A DNA stretch of 64,000 bases from contig NZ_FORC01000006.1 of the NCBI RefSeq assembly GCF_900113905.1, positions 113,251 through 177,250 on the forward strand. The letters run 5' to 3'. This document shows, in pieces, positions 40,717 through 49,484 of this stretch. Each line of letters starts with the position of its first letter. Position 1 is the first letter of the stretch. The DNA comes from Phytopseudomonas argentinensis (GTDB lineage Bacteria > Pseudomonadota > Gammaproteobacteria > Pseudomonadales > Pseudomonadaceae). A model generated the notes under the pieces. It worked only from the letters and a program-made list of their open reading frames with translations, did no database searches and was not told where the DNA came from. Position numbers and translations under genes: made by a program.

Positions 40717-42390
40717 TCAGGCGTCCCGCTGCCGTGAACCGGGCGGAGATGACTGCGCCCGGGCCAGCACAGCCTCGAGCTCGGCGCGCGACACTGCGCG
40801 GCTGATCAGGTAACCCTGCACCTGGTCGCAGCCGAATTCGCGCAGCAGGTGCAGCTGTTCTAGGTTCTCCACACCTTCGGCGACCACCTGCAGGTCGAGG
40901 TTGTGGGCCAGGCTGATCATCGCCTGCACCAGTTGCTGGCTCTGCGGACGCAGTTCCATGCCGCTGACGAAGCTGCGATCGATCTTCAGCAGGGCGATGG
41001 GCAGGTTGCTCAGGTGTTCGAACGACGAGAAGCCGGTGCCGAAGTCGTCCAGGGAGAAGCGCACGCCCAGGTGGCCCAGGCGGCGCATGGTCTGCAGCAC
41101 GTAGTCACTGCGGCGCATCACCGCGGTTTCGGTCAGTTCGAACTCCAGCCAGTGGCTGTCGACGCCACAGCTGCCGATCAGCCGCTCCAGGGTCGGCAGC
41201 AGCTGGCTGTCCTGGAACTGGCGGAACGACAGGTTGACCGCCATGTGCAGCGGCGGGTGGCCGCGCTCGAGCAGCCACTGCATGTCACGCATGGCGCGGT
41301 CGATGACCCAGTAGCCAAGCGGCACGATCAGCCCACACTCCTCGGCCAGCGGCACGAACTCGCCGGGCAGCAGCAGCCCGTGCGTCTCGTGCTGCCAGCG
41401 CACCAGCGCCTCCAGGCCGACGATGGCGCCACTGTGCAGGCACAGCCGTGGCTGATAGTGCAGCTGCAACTCGTCCCGGCGCAGTGCCCGGCGCAGCTCG
41501 CGCTGCAGGTCGACCTGGCTGCGCATGCCGTGATCCAGGCGTTCGTCGTACAGGTGATAGGTACAGCCATGGCGGCTTTTCGCCTGCTGCATGGCGATAT
41601 GGGCGTGCCACATCAGGGTATCGGCGGTGCTCGTCGGCTTGGCCAGGGCCACGCCGAGGCTGCAACCGAGCAGCAGGCTCTCGCCCTCGAGCCAGTAGGG
41701 CTCGCCCAAGGCCTCGAGCAGGTGCTGCACCCGGGTAAGCAGTTGCTCGACATCCTCATGGCAGTCGACCAGCAGGGCAAATTCGTCGCCGCCCAGCCGC
41801 GCCATCTGCTCGCCGCGGCTCAGGTATTGCTTGAGACGGGCCACCACTTGCTGGATCAACTGGTCGCCGGCGCGGTGGCCGAGGGCATCGTTGGCCTGGC
41901 GGAAGTTGTCCAGATCCAGCTGGATCAGCGCCAGGCCACGCCGGCCCTGCTCATCGAGCCGCGCCGCCAGCAAGGTATGGAAGCCCTGGCGATTGGCCAC
42001 GCCGGTCAGCGCATCCTGCTCGGCCAGGCGCTGCAGGGTCAGGCGCAGCTGCCCCTGCTCGCGCACGTAACGCAGGCTGCGGCGCAGCACATGCGGGCTC
42101 AGTTGGTCACGCACCAGCCAGTCGCAGACCTGCGCCGGCGCATCGCTCGGCTCGCTTTCCAACAACAGGATGATCGGCGAGGTGCAGCGCCTGGAGTCGG
42201 CCAGATGCGCTGGCGTGGTGAGCAGTACGGCGTCCTCGGCATCGTCGAGCAATCGTTGGGCATCCCCCCAACTGGCGCAGCTCAGCGGTATCGGCCCGCC
42301 CAGCGCTTCCAGCCCCTCGCGCAGCAACTCGCCCCACTGCGGCGTCTCCGCCAGCAGTACCAGGCGCAACGGCTCGACGACTGCGCTCAA
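40717..42390 (-). CDS. proE: GGDEF-EAL cyclic-di-GMP enzyme (ProE-like)
   Basis: The preferred start is a TTG at 42390 behind GGGGGA, giving 557 residues; a TTG at 42420 is also open. A weak receiver-like N-terminus of about 120 residues comes first. The GGDEF domain follows (DALTGVANRQGFH, LGGDEFALL intact). The EAL domain comes last, with YQPRLCLHSGAIVGLEALVRW, NLSFRQF, FELTETAV, DDFGTGFSSFEHL, LKIDRSFV, AEGVE and QGYLISRA all present. The complete EAL set predicts c-di-GMP hydrolysis, with GGDEF perhaps binding GTP. Position next to rep equals PA5295 (ProE), which I recall as a phosphodiesterase controlling exopolysaccharide. Confidence 0.85.
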   Translation of the reverse strand: MSAVVEPLRLVLLAETPQWGELLREGLEALGGPIPLSCASWGDAQRLLDDAEDAVLLTTPAHLADSRRCTSPIILLLESEPSDAPAQVCDWLVRDQLSPHVLRRSLRYVREQGQLRLTLQRLAEQDALTGVANRQGFHTLLAARLDEQGRRGLALIQLDLDNFRQANDALGHRAGDQLIQQVVARLKQYLSRGEQMARLGGDEFALLVDCHEDVEQLLTRVQHLLEALGEPYWLEGESLLLGCSLGVALAKPTSTADTLMWHAHIAMQQAKSRHGCTYHLYDERLDHGMRSQVDLQRELRRALRRDELQLHYQPRLCLHSGAIVGLEALVRWQHETHGLLLPGEFVPLAEECGLIVPLGYWVIDRAMRDMQWLLERGHPPLHMAVNLSFRQFQDSQLLPTLERLIGSCGVDSHWLEFELTETAVMRRSDYVLQTMRRLGHLGVRFSLDDFGTGFSSFEHLSNLPIALLKIDRSFVSGMELRPQSQQLVQAMISLAHNLDLQVVAEGVENLEQLHLLREFGCDQVQGYLISRAVSRAELEAVLARAQSSPPGSRQRDA

Positions 42391-42647
42391 GAAAGATCCC
42401 CCGATGCACGAAAAAGACAAGCGCTTGCCGCGCTTTTAGGAGCGCCATATCCGGCGTCAAATCAACCACTTCCGTGTAAATCGCCGGACATCCTGCGACA
42501 AAACCCCGGTAACCGACAAGCCCCGAGCGCGTAATGGGTGTGCAGGCGCTGGCCCGCCACGCGGTTGTCGGCTGCCGCAGCAAAGCCACCAAATGGGCGA
42601 CGACTTTGAGCTAAAATGCGCGGCCATTTTCCTCTGCGATAGACACG

Positions 42648-44657
42648 ATGTCCCGACTCAACCCCCGGCAACAGGAAGCCGTGAACTACGTCGGCGGCCC
42701 TCTTTTGGTGCTCGCCGGCGCAGGCTCCGGCAAGACCAGCGTGATCACCCGCAAGATCGCCCACTTGGTGCAGAACTGCGGCATCCGCGCCCAGCACATC
42801 GTTGCCATGACCTTCACCAACAAGGCCGCCCGCGAGATGAAGGAGCGCGTCGGCACGCTGCTCAAGGGCCCCGAGGCCCGCGGCCTGACGGTGTCGACCT
42901 TCCATAACCTGGGCATGAACATCATCCGCAAGGAATACGCGCCCCTGGGCTACAAACCCGGCTTCTCGATCTTCGATGACGGCGACATCAAGGCGCTGCT
43001 CACCGACATCATGCAAAAGGAGTATGCCGGCGACGATGGCGCAGACGAGGTCAAGAACTACATCGACAGCTGGAAGAACGACCTGATCCTGCCCGACGAG
43101 GCCCTGGCAGGCGCCCGTAACCCCAAGGAGCAGACCGCCGCCATCGTCTACCTGCACTACCAGCGCACGCTCAAGGCGTACAACGCGGTGGACTTCAACG
43201 ACCTGATCCTGCTGCCGGTGAAGCTGTTCCAGGAGCATCAGGACATTCTGGAAAAGTGGCAGAACCGCATCCGCTACCTGCTGGTCGACGAATACCAGGA
43301 CACCAACTCCAGCCAGTACCTGCTGGTGAAACTGCTGGTAGGCATGCGCAACCAGATCACCGTGGTCGGCGACGACGACCAGTCGATCTACGCCTGGCGC
43401 GGTGCGCGGCCGGAGAACCTCAACCTGCTCAAGGAGGATTACCCGTCGCTGAAGGTGGTGATGCTCGAGCAGAACTACCGCTCCACCAGCCGCATCCTCA
43501 AGTGCGCCAACACTCTGATCGCCAACAACCCCCACGCCTTCGAGAAGCAGCTGTGGAGCGAGATGGGCATGGGCGACGAGATCCGTGTGATCCGCACCCG
43601 CAACGAAGACGCCGAGTGCGAGCGCGTGGCATTGGAAATCCTCACCGAGCACCTGCGCACCCAGCGCCCATACAGCGACTTCGCCATCCTCTATCGCGGC
43701 AACTACCAGGCCAAGCTGATGGAGCTCAAGCTGCAGCACCACCAGATTCCCTATCGCCTGTCCGGTGGCACCAGCTTCTTCGCCCGCCAGGAGGTGAAGG
43801 ACCTGATGAGTTACTTCCGCCTGCTGGTCAACCCGGACGACGACAACGCCTTCCTGCGGGTGATCAACGTGCCGCGCCGCGAGATCGGCTCCACCACCCT
43901 GGAAAAGCTTGGCAACTACGCCAACGAGCGCAAGATCAGCATGTACGCTGCCAGTGACGAGATCGGCCTCGGCGAGCACCTGGACAGCCGCTACACCGAG
44001 CGCCTGGCGCGCTTCAAGCGCTGGATGGACGGGGTGCGCGAGCAGTGCGTGATCAACGAGCCGATCGCCGCGATCCGCAGCATGGTAATGGATATCGACT
44101 ACGAGAACTGGCTGCGCCAGAACGCCTCCAGCGACAAGGTCGCCGAGGCGCGCATGGGCAACGTTTGGTTCCTGGTCGACGCCCTGAAGAACACCCTCGA
44201 CAAGGATGAAGAGGGCGACATGACCATCGAGGACGCCATCGGCAAGCTGGTGCTGCGCGACATGCTCGAACGCCAGCAAGAAGAGGAAGAAGGCGCCGAC
44301 GGTGTGCAGATGATGACCATGCACGCCTCCAAGGGCCTGGAGTTTCCGTCGGTGTACATCATCGGTTTCGAGGAGGAGATCCTCCCCCACCGCTCCAGTA
44401 TCGAGTCCGACACCATCGAGGAGGAGCGGCGCCTGGCCTACGTGGGCATTACCCGCGCCAAGCGCAACCTGGCCCTGACCTTCGCGGCCAAGCGCAAGCA
44501 GTACGGCGAGATCATCGAATGCACGCCAAGCCGCTTCCTCGACGAGCTGCCGCCGGAGGACCTGGTCTGGGAAGGCCAGGAAGAGGCTCCCGTGGAGGTA
44601 AAGGCCGCCCGTGGCAACGACGCCCTGGCCAGCATGCGGGCAATGCTCAAGCGCTGA
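42648..44657 (+). CDS. rep: ATP-dependent DNA helicase Rep
   Basis: This 669-residue superfamily 1A helicase has all motifs: LNPRQQEAV (Q motif), LAGAGSGKTSVI (Walker A, about residue 24), AMTFTNKAAREM, LLVDEYQDTN (motif II), VVGDDDQSIYAWRGA (III), EQNYRS (IV), MTMHASKGLEFPSVYIIG (V) and YVGITRAKRNLAL (VI). It unwinds DNA 3' to 5' and clears proteins ahead of replication forks. The C-terminal end is shorter than UvrD, as for Rep. A perfect GC-rich hairpin at 44798-44822 lies downstream. Confidence 0.97.
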   Translation: MSRLNPRQQEAVNYVGGPLLVLAGAGSGKTSVITRKIAHLVQNCGIRAQHIVAMTFTNKAAREMKERVGTLLKGPEARGLTVSTFHNLGMNIIRKEYAPLGYKPGFSIFDDGDIKALLTDIMQKEYAGDDGADEVKNYIDSWKNDLILPDEALAGARNPKEQTAAIVYLHYQRTLKAYNAVDFNDLILLPVKLFQEHQDILEKWQNRIRYLLVDEYQDTNSSQYLLVKLLVGMRNQITVVGDDDQSIYAWRGARPENLNLLKEDYPSLKVVMLEQNYRSTSRILKCANTLIANNPHAFEKQLWSEMGMGDEIRVIRTRNEDAECERVALEILTEHLRTQRPYSDFAILYRGNYQAKLMELKLQHHQIPYRLSGGTSFFARQEVKDLMSYFRLLVNPDDDNAFLRVINVPRREIGSTTLEKLGNYANERKISMYAASDEIGLGEHLDSRYTERLARFKRWMDGVREQCVINEPIAAIRSMVMDIDYENWLRQNASSDKVAEARMGNVWFLVDALKNTLDKDEEGDMTIEDAIGKLVLRDMLERQQEEEEGADGVQMMTMHASKGLEFPSVYIIGFEEEILPHRSSIESDTIEEERRLAYVGITRAKRNLALTFAAKRKQYGEIIECTPSRFLDELPPEDLVWEGQEEAPVEVKAARGNDALASMRAMLKR

Positions 44658-44797
44658 AAGCATGAACCGGTCGCCAGGGTCGAATGTAGCGACACCCGGG
44701 AAATCGACCTGGGTATCGCATAGCTCAACCCAGCCAACCTTTTCACCGAGCCCACCATTCCGACGGGCACCAGTGCAACATTTCGTAGTCAGAGTGA

Positions 44798-44822
44798 GAG
44801 GCCGGCTCCAGCAGCCGGCCTC
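44798..44822. terminator. GC-rich hairpin after rep
   Basis: Perfect 10 bp arms GAGGCCGGCT (44798-44807) and AGCCGGCCTC (44813-44822). No T-run follows, so termination is only possible. Confidence 0.4.
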
Positions 44823-44859
44823 GTCATCGTCAGCTCCCTTTGCAAAGAGGCCCGGCACC

Positions 44860-45342
44860 ATGCGCACGCTCACTCTCGACCTCGACACCCTCACCCAACT
44901 GATCAACGGTCGCGAAACCCTCGAGCACTGGCTCGACATGGAGGCCGGCACGGTGCTGACCCTGTCGCCGGACGATGACGGCAGCGACGAGCGCCAGCAG
45001 GTGCAACTGCACCCTGAGCGCTACGCCCATGTGCCGAATCTCGATGTCGCTCAGCGGGTGGCAATGCGTGAATCCTTCCTGTTCACCCTCAACGATCTCA
45101 ACGCTCACCCGCTGCTCAGCGCCGCGCTGACGGGCCGCAAGCCGCTGCGCGCCTTCGATTACGAGATCGATTACTTCCCTGCCCTGCGTCAGCAGTGGCA
45201 TGACTACGAGCACAAGCAACTGCGCGAATACGCCCTCAACTGGCTGTTCGAACTGGGCCTGGAGCCCGCGCCGGACAAGCTGCCGCTGGATACGCGCGGC
45301 ATTCCCCGGGACATTCTGCGCCGCCTGACGCGCAGCGCCTGA
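44860..45342 (+). CDS. UPF0158 family protein
   Basis: The ATG at 44860 gives 160 residues. The pattern ETLEHWLDMEAGTVLTLSPDD near residue 20, then RYAHVPNLDVAQRVAMRESFLFTLND and LRAFDYEIDYFPALRQQWHDYEHKQLREYALNWLFELGLEP, fits the UPF0158 family of small acidic soluble proteins. No function is known. GAGG precedes the start, though somewhat close to it. It lies between rep and xpt and shares their direction. Confidence 0.82.
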   Translation: MRTLTLDLDTLTQLINGRETLEHWLDMEAGTVLTLSPDDDGSDERQQVQLHPERYAHVPNLDVAQRVAMRESFLFTLNDLNAHPLLSAALTGRKPLRAFDYEIDYFPALRQQWHDYEHKQLREYALNWLFELGLEPAPDKLPLDTRGIPRDILRRLTRSA

Positions 45343-45389
45343 GCGCCCGGCGGGGCCAGGCAATGGACGAGCGGATGGCGCGCATTGTG

Positions 45390-45424
45390 TTTTCGCTACA
45401 AATGATCAGCATTTTGAGCGAAAA
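45390..45424. promoter_or_regulatory. Inverted repeat upstream of xpt
   Basis: TTTTCGCT (45390-45397) and AGCGAAAA (45417-45424), 19 bases apart, lie 36 bases before the xpt start in an A/T-rich patch. It could be a purine-responsive operator. There is no purine riboswitch fold that I can see. Confidence 0.35.
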
Positions 45425-45459
45425 TCCGCCGCTTTGCTCTAGAGCCCAGAGGATCGATC

Positions 45460-46032
45460 GTGGAGTCGTTGAAACAGAAGATATGCAGTGAAGGTACCGT
45501 CCTCTCCGAGCAGGTGCTCAAGGTCGATGCCTTTCTCAATCACCAGATCGACCCACAGTTGATGCAGGAGATCGGCCACGAGTTCGCCGAGCGTTTCAAG
45601 GGTCAGGGCATCACCAAGATCGTCACCATCGAGGCCTCCGGCATCGCCCCGGCGGTGATGGCCGGCCTGGAACTGGGCGTGCCGGTGATCTTCGCACGCA
45701 AATACCAGTCGCTGACCCTCACCGACAACCTGTATATCTCCAAGGTGTTCTCGTTCACCAAGCAGACCGAGAGCACCCTGGCGATTTCCTCCAAGCACCT
45801 GAACGCCAATGACCACGTGTTGCTGGTCGACGACTTCCTCGCCAACGGTCATGCCGCCAAGGCGCTTATCGACCTGGTCGGCCAGGCCGGCGCCAGCATC
45901 GCCGGCATCGGCGTGGTGATCGAGAAGTCGTTCCAGAGTGGCCGCGCCGCGCTGGACGCCCAGGGTTATCGCATCGAGTCCCTGGCGCGCATCAAGTCCC
46001 TGGAAGGCGGCAAGGTCACCTTTCTCGAGTAG
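45460..46032 (+). CDS. xpt: Xanthine phosphoribosyltransferase
   Basis: This 190-residue type I phosphoribosyltransferase converts xanthine and PRPP to XMP in purine salvage. It starts at a GTG at 45460 behind AGAGGA. Motifs: EASGIAPAVMAGLELGVPVIFARKY (about residues 58-82) and the PRPP-binding VLLVDDFLANGHAAKAL (about 124-140), with CSEGTVLSEQVLKVDAFLNHQIDP at the N-terminus. Its 3' end overlaps the convergent acetyl-CoA hydrolase gene by 17 bases. In P. aeruginosa poxB lies between rep and xpt; it is absent here. Confidence 0.95.
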   Translation: MESLKQKICSEGTVLSEQVLKVDAFLNHQIDPQLMQEIGHEFAERFKGQGITKIVTIEASGIAPAVMAGLELGVPVIFARKYQSLTLTDNLYISKVFSFTKQTESTLAISSKHLNANDHVLLVDDFLANGHAAKALIDLVGQAGASIAGIGVVIEKSFQSGRAALDAQGYRIESLARIKSLEGGKVTFLE

Positions 46033-48148
46033 CTTGCAGCCCTGCCAACAGCAGACGCTGGTACAGCTCTTCGCGCAATCCGTCGGGCTGCTCCAGGCCC
46101 ATGCGCTGCAGGGCGGCAGGAAACGCTTCGGCAGGTGGCGCATCGAGCGCCGCCTTGCCCAGTTCCAGCACCTCGCTCAAGCGAAACTTGCCCTTCAGCC
46201 AGGTCAGGGCGCGCAACAGCGCCTGCTCCTCGGCACTGAAGTCGCTGCCCAGCGGATACTCGGCGAACATCGCCCGATGGCGTCTGGCAAGCTGCTCAAG
46301 GCGCTCGGGGGTGTTGTCGGTGTAACGGGCGTCGAGGCGGAAATCCCTGGGCAGTTTGCCGGCCTCGATGGCCTGCTGCATCAGCTCTTTCTGGAAGCGT
46401 GAATCGGCCACCGCCAGCAGCGCCTCGATCACCTGGGCATCGGTTTTGCCCCGCAGGTCGGCGATGCCGTATTCGGTGATCACCACGTCGCGCAGATGGC
46501 GCGGGATGGTCACATGGCCGTATTCCCAGACGATATTGGAGCTGACTTCGCCGGCCGATTCGCGCCAGCTGCGCAGCAGCAGGATCGAGCGGGCGCCAGG
46601 CAGCGCATGGCCCTGGGCGACGAAGTTGTACTGCCCGCCTACACCGCTGAGCACCCGGCCGTCCTCGAGCTGGTCGGCCACCGCCGCGCCGAGCAGGGTG
46701 ACGGTGAACGCGCTGTTGATAAAGCGCGCATCCACGCGCTGCAGACGCTTGAGCGATTCCTGGCCGTACAGCTCGTTGATGAAACCGATGCCGGTCATGC
46801 CAAAGCGACTGCGCTGCTTGGCGGTCATGGCGTTGAGCCGCTCATAGAAGGATTGCGGGCCGAGAAAGAAGCCGCCATGCACCACCACGCCGTGCCCGGC
46901 AGGCGTCAGATAATCGCGCAGTGCCGCCTGGCTGAGCGGGTCGGACAGATCGGTGGAGCACTGCTGATCGGTCGGTAGCAGCAGGTTCTCGCCCTGCAGC
47001 TTGAGGTTGGCGTCCAGCAGCCCGCCCTCCTGCAGCCAGGCCAGCGTGCCCTCGTCCAGGCGCGTCGGCAGCCCGGCTTCGAGCAGCGCCTGCACGCTGC
47101 GCGGCTGGCCGCTGGCATCAAGTGCGCCCGCACTGGCCAGGCGTTGCACGCGCACATCGGGATACACGACGCGGCGAATCACTCCGGCGTCGGCCAGGGC
47201 CAGCAAGCCGTTGACGAACATCTCGCTGCAGCCGTACAGCCCTGTTTGAAATGGCTCCAGCCCGCCCAGCAGGGCACTCAGGGGGTGTTGCCCGCCGCTC
47301 TGCAGGTCATCGAGCACGGCGCGGTACGCCGGATTATCCCCATGGCGCTGCAACAGCGCGGCGCTGACCGCATCGCCCATGGCGCCGATACCGATCTGCA
47401 GGCTGCCGCCGTCACGCACCAGGGTGCTGGCATACAGGCCGATGCAATGGTCCTGCACGGTGACCGGCATGTTCGGGGTGGAAAACAGCGTGCTGGCTTC
47501 GCTTTCCTGCAACTGGATATCGAAGACCTCCCGGGCCAGCTCGGCATCGCCCGCCATATAGGGCAACTGCTCATGCACCTGGGCCACACAGAGGATGGTT
47601 TCGCCGCGCGCGCGCCGCTCCTCCAGCATCGGCAGCAGGTCGAGGGTGATGTCCGGGTTGCAGCTGAGGCTGAAGTGCTGGGGCCGCGCCGGGTCGACCG
47701 CGACCAGCTGGGCCACCACGTTGACGCCCTTGGCGTTCAGGTCGCGAGCGGCATGGCTGTAGTTGCTGCTGGTGTAATCCTGCTGGGTCGGTGCACTGTC
47801 GAGCAGGCTACCGGGCTGCAGAAAGAACTGCTCGATGCGCACGTTGGCCGGCAACTGGTCGGCCTGCAGGTCGGCGAGGAAATCCAGCTCCGGGTAGTCG
47901 CCATAGACGCGCTCGACGAAGGGTTCGAGAAAGCGCTGCTGCAATTCCTGCCCGGCTCGCGGCCGCCCCAGGCACAAGGCGGTGTAGATGGTCAGCTGCC
48001 GTTCGGGCATCTGACGCAGCCGCGCGTACAGCGCGTTGACCCAGCGATTGGGCTTGCCCAGACCAAGGGGCAGACCGAGATGAATCGGCCCCTCGATGGC
48101 GTCCAGCACGTGGTCGACAGCTTGCTCGAGGGTACGGGATTGGGGCAT
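46016..48148 (-). CDS. Acetyl-CoA hydrolase/transferase family protein
   Basis: The ATG at 48148 follows GGAGAA and gives 710 residues. It is longer than the usual 500 residues of succinyl-CoA:acetate CoA-transferases because of an extended N-terminal and central part. The CoA-transferase C-terminal domain is clear: FINELYGQ, INSAFTVTLLGAAVADQLEDGRVLSGVGGQYNFVAQG, WEYGHVTIPRHLRDVVITEYGIADLRGKTDAQVI. The glutamate in TEYGIADLRG lies in this conserved segment. It may hydrolyse acyl-CoA or move CoA between acids. It is head-to-head with nothing and tail-to-tail with xpt. Substrate unknown. Confidence 0.82.
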   Translation of the reverse strand: MPQSRTLEQAVDHVLDAIEGPIHLGLPLGLGKPNRWVNALYARLRQMPERQLTIYTALCLGRPRAGQELQQRFLEPFVERVYGDYPELDFLADLQADQLPANVRIEQFFLQPGSLLDSAPTQQDYTSSNYSHAARDLNAKGVNVVAQLVAVDPARPQHFSLSCNPDITLDLLPMLEERRARGETILCVAQVHEQLPYMAGDAELAREVFDIQLQESEASTLFSTPNMPVTVQDHCIGLYASTLVRDGGSLQIGIGAMGDAVSAALLQRHGDNPAYRAVLDDLQSGGQHPLSALLGGLEPFQTGLYGCSEMFVNGLLALADAGVIRRVVYPDVRVQRLASAGALDASGQPRSVQALLEAGLPTRLDEGTLAWLQEGGLLDANLKLQGENLLLPTDQQCSTDLSDPLSQAALRDYLTPAGHGVVVHGGFFLGPQSFYERLNAMTAKQRSRFGMTGIGFINELYGQESLKRLQRVDARFINSAFTVTLLGAAVADQLEDGRVLSGVGGQYNFVAQGHALPGARSILLLRSWRESAGEVSSNIVWEYGHVTIPRHLRDVVITEYGIADLRGKTDAQVIEALLAVADSRFQKELMQQAIEAGKLPRDFRLDARYTDNTPERLEQLARRHRAMFAEYPLGSDFSAEEQALLRALTWLKGKFRLSEVLELGKAALDAPPAEAFPAALQRMGLEQPDGLREELYQRLLLAGLQATRER

Positions 48149-48237
48149 GCGGTTCTCCAGGCCAACGGTCGGGATCGTCCGCGTTGGACTCCCCCGCAGC
48201 GCCTTTTGCTGCATGTTGTCATCACCCTGAAACAACA

Positions 48238-48258
48238 AAGCCGCCTTTCGGCGGCTCT
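48238..48258 (-). terminator. Rho-independent terminator after cytochrome c5
   Basis: GCCGCC (48240-48245) and GGCGGC (48250-48255) around a four-base loop; on the minus strand TTTGTTGTTT follows. Confidence 0.75.
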
Positions 48259-48280
48259 GTCAGATGTTGAGAACGCGATT

Positions 48281-48703
48281 CTACAGACCGGACATCTTCT
48301 GGATGGCGGCGCGCAATTCGTCGTCCGAGCAATCGCCGCAGGTGCCCTTGGGCGGCATGGCGTTGATGCCATTGATGGCCGCGGCGAGAATGCCGTCCAG
48401 GCCGCCCTGGTGGTCGGCGCGGTCCTTCCAGGCTGCGGTATCGCCGATCTTCGGCGCGCCCATTAGGCCGCTGGAGTGACACGCGGTACAGTGCTTGGCA
48501 ATGATGTCGTCGGCGCTGCGAGTGGCACCGCCAGCTGCGACCGCAACGGCCTCGATGCCTTCGCACGTCTGCCCGGCGATGCACACCTGCCCGACGGGCT
48601 TGATCCGCTCGGCAATCGCCTCGTCGGTGTTCGCCTGGGCCGTCACGGCCCATAGCGCCAGGGCGATGGCCGGCGCTAGCAGCATGCTTCTCATTGGGTT
48701 CAC
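48281..48703 (-). CDS. cycB: Cytochrome c5
   Basis: This 140-residue protein has a signal peptide (MRSMLLAPAIALALWAVTAQA) and one c-type heme site CTACH near residue 75, with the axial Met in INAMPPKGTCGDCSDDEL. The C-terminal CGDC pair is typical of cytochrome c5, where it forms a disulfide. It carries electrons in the periplasm. The GTG at 48703 has GAGGG at good spacing; an ATG at 48694 is the alternative. It equals PA5300 in place and sequence type. A terminator follows it. Confidence 0.92.
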   Translation of the reverse strand: MNPMRSMLLAPAIALALWAVTAQANTDEAIAERIKPVGQVCIAGQTCEGIEAVAVAAGGATRSADDIIAKHCTACHSSGLMGAPKIGDTAAWKDRADHQGGLDGILAAAINGINAMPPKGTCGDCSDDELRAAIQKMSGL

Positions 48704-48839
48704 TCAGATGCCCTCATGGGTGGCTAATCACGCTCGCGGCCAGGGTCTCGCAAGCCGGCAAAGTATACCGGCTGGCCCCTACGGCGGGATCGGCCAACCC
48801 ATGACGCAGATCAACGGTGGCGCAGATTGCCGGGCCGGT

Positions 48840-49388
48840 TCAGAAGTTGGCGGGCGTGGTGGCACTGATCAACCGCGCCGGCTGATCGAAGGGATTGCGG
48901 AAGCGGTGCGGCTTGCTGCTCTCGAAGTAGTAGCTGTCACCGCTCTCGAGGATGAACACCTCGTCCCCCACGGTCAGCTCCAGACGGCCCTCGACCAGCA
49001 TGCCGGTTTCCTCGCCCTCGTGGGCGTACATCTCCAGGCCGGTATCGCTATGCGGCGGATAGGTTTCGTCGAGAAAGCAAATGGCCCGGCTGGGGTGCGC
49101 CTTGCCGATCAGCTTCATGGTGATCGCGCCGCTGTGGATATCGGTCAGCTCACTGGCGCGGTAGACCACCTGCACCTGATTGTCCTGCTCGGCCTCCAGG
49201 GAAAAGAACTCCACCAGTGACATGGGGATGCCGGCCAACACCTTCTTCAGTGAACTGATCGAGGGGCTCACGCTGTTCTTCTCGATCATCGAGATGGTGC
49301 TGTTGGTAACCCCCGCCCGCTTGGCGAGTTCGCGCTGGGAAAGCCCCTTTTGCTTGCGGATCGATTGCAGGCGAAGACCGACGTCCAA
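48840..49388 (-). CDS. pauR: XRE-cupin regulator PauR (polyamine catabolism)
   Basis: The 182-residue protein starts at a TTG at 49388 behind GGGGG. Residues 5-60 are an XRE helix-turn-helix (LRLQSIRKQKGLSQRELAKRAGVTNSTISMIEKNSVSPSISSL). Residues about 100-180 form a cupin (MYAHEGEETGMLVEGRLELTVGDEVFILESGDSYYFESSKPHRFRN). This layout and the position beside dadX match PA5301, PauR, the repressor of the gamma-glutamylation polyamine pathway, as I recall. PauB and PauC genes lie within 12 kb. It should release DNA in the presence of polyamines. Confidence 0.86.
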   Translation of the reverse strand: MDVGLRLQSIRKQKGLSQRELAKRAGVTNSTISMIEKNSVSPSISSLKKVLAGIPMSLVEFFSLEAEQDNQVQVVYRASELTDIHSGAITMKLIGKAHPSRAICFLDETYPPHSDTGLEMYAHEGEETGMLVEGRLELTVGDEVFILESGDSYYFESSKPHRFRNPFDQPARLISATTPANF

Positions 49389-49484
49389 TGTTGGATACCC
49401 CCAGTGAAGCCATGAAAAGTGCTCTTATCATGGCGACAGTGTTCAGTATTTACAACAGCCCGAACACTTCGGGTCGCACTGTGC

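Noticed and set aside
45343..45459. Purine riboswitch before xpt
   Set aside because: Bacillus xpt has one, but the 117-base gap here shows no three-way junction pattern or conserved purine aptamer loops.
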